A DNA stretch of 7,774 nucleotides from JAKVAV01 sp964651785. Lineage in GTDB: Bacteria; Bacteroidota; Bacteroidia; Flavobacteriales_D; Cryomorphaceae. The position numbers and the translations under genes are program-made. The stretch is from the NCBI GenBank assembly GCA_964651785.1, contig CAZYWJ010000101.1, forward strand, positions 1 through 7,774, read 5' to 3'. Shown piece by piece: positions 6,414-7,774 of the stretch (positions are counted from its first letter, which is position 1; the number at the start of each line of letters is the position of its first letter). The notes beneath the pieces are model-generated. The model saw nothing but the letters and a program-made list of their open reading frames with translations. It searched no databases and was not told the origin of the DNA.

Positions 6414-6700
6414 TTTGGTCAAAAGTTTCCGAAGAAGATCTAAAGGAAATACTGGAGTATTACATCGCTCGAAATAAATCAATAAGTTATTCCGTCAAAC
6501 TATTATCTCTATTTTCAGATACGGTAAAGCGGCTTTCCGAAGTTCCCGAGATAGGTTTAAGATGCGAGAATTCCGAAGTTAGAATTTTTATACTAAAAGC
6601 CTACATGATTATCTATGAATACGATGATAATTCCATTCGAATATTAAATGTTTGGGATAGTAGACAAGATCCAACAAAGGCTCCATATAGAAGAAGTTGA
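6395..6700 (+). CDS. ParE/RelE-family toxin (intact)
   Basis: A 101-residue toxin with the single-domain RelE/ParE layout: first strand EIIWSK (5-10), helices EEDLKEILEYYIARN (13-27) and about 31-50, then the sheet core VRIFILKAYMIIYEY (62-76), IRILNVWDSRQDP (81-93) and a short basic tail. Arg63, Tyr70, Asp88 and Arg90 lie at positions usually conserved in the family. The WDSRQDP end is typical of ParE-like members and parallels FDTRQNP in the broken toxin at 774. Toxins of this fold either inhibit DNA gyrase (ParE) or cut mRNA in the ribosomal A site (RelE); the sequence alone does not settle which. The ATG at 6395 overlaps the antitoxin by 19 bases, so the pair is surely co-translated. No frameshift or missing segment is seen, so it is likely active and held in check by the 6180 product. 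Confidence 0.85.
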   Translation: MAKREIIWSKVSEEDLKEILEYYIARNKSISYSVKLLSLFSDTVKRLSEVPEIGLRCENSEVRIFILKAYMIIYEYDDNSIRILNVWDSRQDPTKAPYRRS

Positions 6701-6738
6701 ATTTTTAATTGGTTCTATGAAATATGAACCATCTTAAT

Positions 6739-6773
6739 TATACGTACAATATTTTTACATTGTCGTATATTTA
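6739..6773 (+). promoter_or_regulatory. Inverted-repeat operator and -7 box before the DUF6364/PIN pair
   Basis: TATACGTACAAT (6739-6750) and ATTGTCGTATA (6759-6769) are reverse complements apart from one extra base, separated by 8 bases. This is a good candidate operator for a ribbon-helix-helix antitoxin dimer pair. TATATTTA at 6766-6773 matches TAnnTTTG at 7 of 8 positions and overlaps the right half-site. It sits directly before the ATG at 6778, so the message would be nearly leaderless. The 10-mer TCGTATATTT (6763-6772) also occurs in the first pair's promoter (522-531). Confidence 0.5.
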
Positions 6774-6777
6774 CTTT

Positions 6778-7029
6778 ATGGACGCTAAAATTACACTCTC
6801 GTTTGACAAGACCGTAATCAATGAGGCCAAAGCTTATGCCGAGAAGCATAACGTAAGCCTTTCGAGATTAACGGAGTTTCTGTATCGAAAAATTACATCC
6901 GGAGATTATCAATTCATCGATGATTTTCCCATTGAGGATTGGGTAAACCAAGTGGCTGAAGGGCAAGCTTCTTATGTGAAGCGCGGGCGAAAGTCGCTAA
7001 AGGATGAGTTCATGAAATCTCGTAAATGA
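6778..7029 (+). CDS. DUF6364-like ribbon-helix-helix antitoxin
   Basis: An 83-residue protein from ATG 6778, beginning MDAKITLSFDKTVINEAKAY. The N-terminal strand (about 2-9) followed by two helices (11-24 and 27-40, NVSLSRLTEFLYRKI) is the ribbon-helix-helix pattern of the DUF6364 family, which in Bacteroidota typically precedes PIN toxins. The acidic, aromatic C-terminal part (about 44-83, with DDFPIEDWV) is expected to bind and block the toxin. An in-frame ATG at 6724 would add 18 hydrophobic residues encoded by the operator region; the 6778 start fits the family. The stop overlaps the toxin start (ATGA, 7026-7029), so the two are translationally coupled. It probably represses its own promoter through the inverted repeat at 6739-6769. 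Confidence 0.85.
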   Translation: MDAKITLSFDKTVINEAKAYAEKHNVSLSRLTEFLYRKITSGDYQFIDDFPIEDWVNQVAEGQASYVKRGRKSLKDEFMKSRK

Positions 7030-7442
7030 GAGTTTTCATCGATGCGAATATTCTGGTAAGCGTTTTAAACAGGAAGCTACCGCTATTCGATACCGCTGCC
7101 AGGGTTCTGAGTTTGGCATCAAAAAAAGACTTCACACTCTATACTTCACCAATTTGCTTGGCCATTGCTTTCTATTTCGCCGAAAAAAAGTCGGGCGCAG
7201 GACCGGCGAAGCGAAAGATCAAAATCATGCTTGATCATATCTTAATTGCAGACTCTTCCCAAAAGTCGGTCATGTCAGCGGTGAATGACCCGAAGGTGCT
7301 CGACTTGGAAGATGGCTTCGAGTACTACGCTGCACGAGAAGCCAAATGTGATTACATCATCACGGAAGACCTTGATGATTTTCACTTCTCCGAAATTTCG
7401 GTGCTCAGCTCCCGAAAGTTTTTAAAGCAGATAAAGGTCTAA
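7026..7442 (+). CDS. PIN-domain ribonuclease toxin (VapC-like)
   Basis: A 138-residue single PIN domain. These are Mg/Mn-dependent ribonucleases that cleave tRNA or other RNA and stop translation. The expected acidic residues are visible: Asp6 in FIDANIL, a mid-domain Glu53 in YFAEKK, Asp96 in DLEDGFEYYAA and Asp115/Asp118 in TEDLDDF. The fourth motif reads TEDLDDF where many VapC proteins have TRNxxDF; acidic substitution here is compatible with metal binding. The segment SPICLAIAFYFAEKK is typical of PIN toxins paired with DUF6364 proteins. It overlaps its antitoxin by four bases (ATGA). Codon use is less AT-rich than in the ParE/RelE pairs, suggesting a separate origin or longer residence. 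It converges on rimO across a repeat-filled gap. Confidence 0.85.
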   Translation: MRVFIDANILVSVLNRKLPLFDTAARVLSLASKKDFTLYTSPICLAIAFYFAEKKSGAGPAKRKIKIMLDHILIADSSQKSVMSAVNDPKVLDLEDGFEYYAAREAKCDYIITEDLDDFHFSEISVLSSRKFLKQIKV

Positions 7443-7497
7443 ATCCCAAATCCTCAATCAGGCACCTTTGTTAAGTAATATTCGGAAAGCATAATTG

Positions 7498-7573
7498 TTT
7501 CACGCAAAGTCGCGGAGCCGCAAAGGGATTAAGCCGTATGCTATACAACACTTAGCGCCTTTTCGTGCAACTT
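7498..7573. repeat. CACGCAAAG-type palindromic intergenic element, copy 2
   Basis: The left arm is at 7498-7525 (TTTCACGCAAAGTCGCG then GAGCCGCAAAG). The right arm at 7551-7573 begins CTTAGCGCCTTTTCGTG. The right arm's reverse complement matches the left arm start at about 14 of 17 bases, leaving a short spacer of about 25 bases. It lies between the convergent PIN toxin and rimO genes (gap 7443-7607), so in either transcript it forms a hairpin that could act as a two-way terminator. The sequence between 7443 and 7497 shows nothing recognisable. Confidence 0.65.
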
Positions 7574-7607
7574 TAATCTCAACAACATGTTGGGCAAATC
7601 CAAAAAG

Positions 7608-7774
7608 CTACGCTTCCACCAACTCACCGTACAAATCATACGGCGCGCAGTCGGTGATCTTCACTTCGGCAAAATCGCCGATTCGGGCATAGCCGGATGA
7701 CTTGGGAATGATCACCTCGTTGTCCACCTCGGGTGAGTCGAACTCCGTACGCCCGATGTAATCCCCACCTTCGA
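7608..7774 (-). CDS. rimO: Ribosomal protein S12 methylthiotransferase RimO, C-terminal end (partial)
   Basis: Only the last 54 codons are present, ending in TAG at 7610-7608; the gene continues beyond the right edge. The visible protein contains YIGRTEFDSPEVDNEVII (about residues 5-22 of the fragment), then GDFAEVKITDCAPYDLYGELVEA to the end. This is the TRAM (RNA-binding) domain that closes radical-SAM methylthiotransferases. The GRTEFDSPEVDNEV wording matches RimO of Bacteroidota rather than MiaB. RimO adds a methylthio group to a conserved aspartate of ribosomal protein S12, using two [4Fe-4S] clusters in its unseen N-terminal and central domains. The open frame on the other strand (7495-7692) reads through the repeat and is rejected. 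Confidence 0.88.
   Translation of the reverse strand, partial: EGGDYIGRTEFDSPEVDNEVIIPKSSGYARIGDFAEVKITDCAPYDLYGELVEA

Noticed and set aside
6711..6730. Hairpin GGTTC...GAACC after the second toxin as a terminator
   Set aside because: The stem is only 5 pairs with a 10-base loop and is not followed by a T-run on the plus strand.
7495..7692. Plus-strand open frame of 65 codons at the right edge
   Set aside because: It crosses repeat copy 2 and is antisense to the clear rimO C-terminus.

Overview
This window looks like chromosomal DNA of a Bacteroidota bacterium, probably of the Flavobacteriia/Cryomorphaceae/Sphingobacteriia type. This is inference from four things: TAnnTTTG-like -7 promoter boxes, starts without Shine-Dalgarno sites, a DUF6364-type antitoxin paired with a PIN toxin, and CACGCAAAG and TAGCTA intergenic repeats of the kind common in that phylum. 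No rRNA or tRNA gene was seen, so the genus cannot be fixed.

Layout. The left edge (1-410, minus) is the N-terminal part of an unrecognised multi-pass membrane protein. At 550-1093 (plus) is an AT-rich antitoxin/ParE-like toxin pair whose toxin frame is broken by one missing base in an A-run. From 5809 down to 1137 runs a minus-strand housekeeping block: ettA (ABC-F translation factor), a 120-base gap filled mostly by an inverted, degenerate TAGC repeat, hisS (histidyl-tRNA synthetase) and hutH (histidine ammonia-lyase). hisS and hutH overlap by one base (TAATG). From about 5868 to 7573 is an accessory patch. It holds a cluster of palindromic CACGCAAAG repeats, a second and intact antitoxin/ParE-RelE pair paralogous to the first, a DUF6364-like antitoxin with a PIN-domain (VapC-like) toxin, and another copy of the CACGCAAAG palindrome. 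The right edge (7608-7774, minus) is the C-terminal TRAM-domain end of rimO.

How the genes relate. The core genes all concern translation or histidine: RimO modifies ribosomal protein S12, EttA gates ribosomes by energy state, HisRS charges tRNA-His, and HutH breaks histidine down. Three compact toxin-antitoxin modules, one apparently decayed, sit in gaps between them. No new multi-gene system was identified. The most informative points are the frameshifted toxin beside an intact paralogue, the repeat copies bracketing the intact modules, and the tight hisS-hutH coupling of a histidine-using and a histidine-destroying enzyme.
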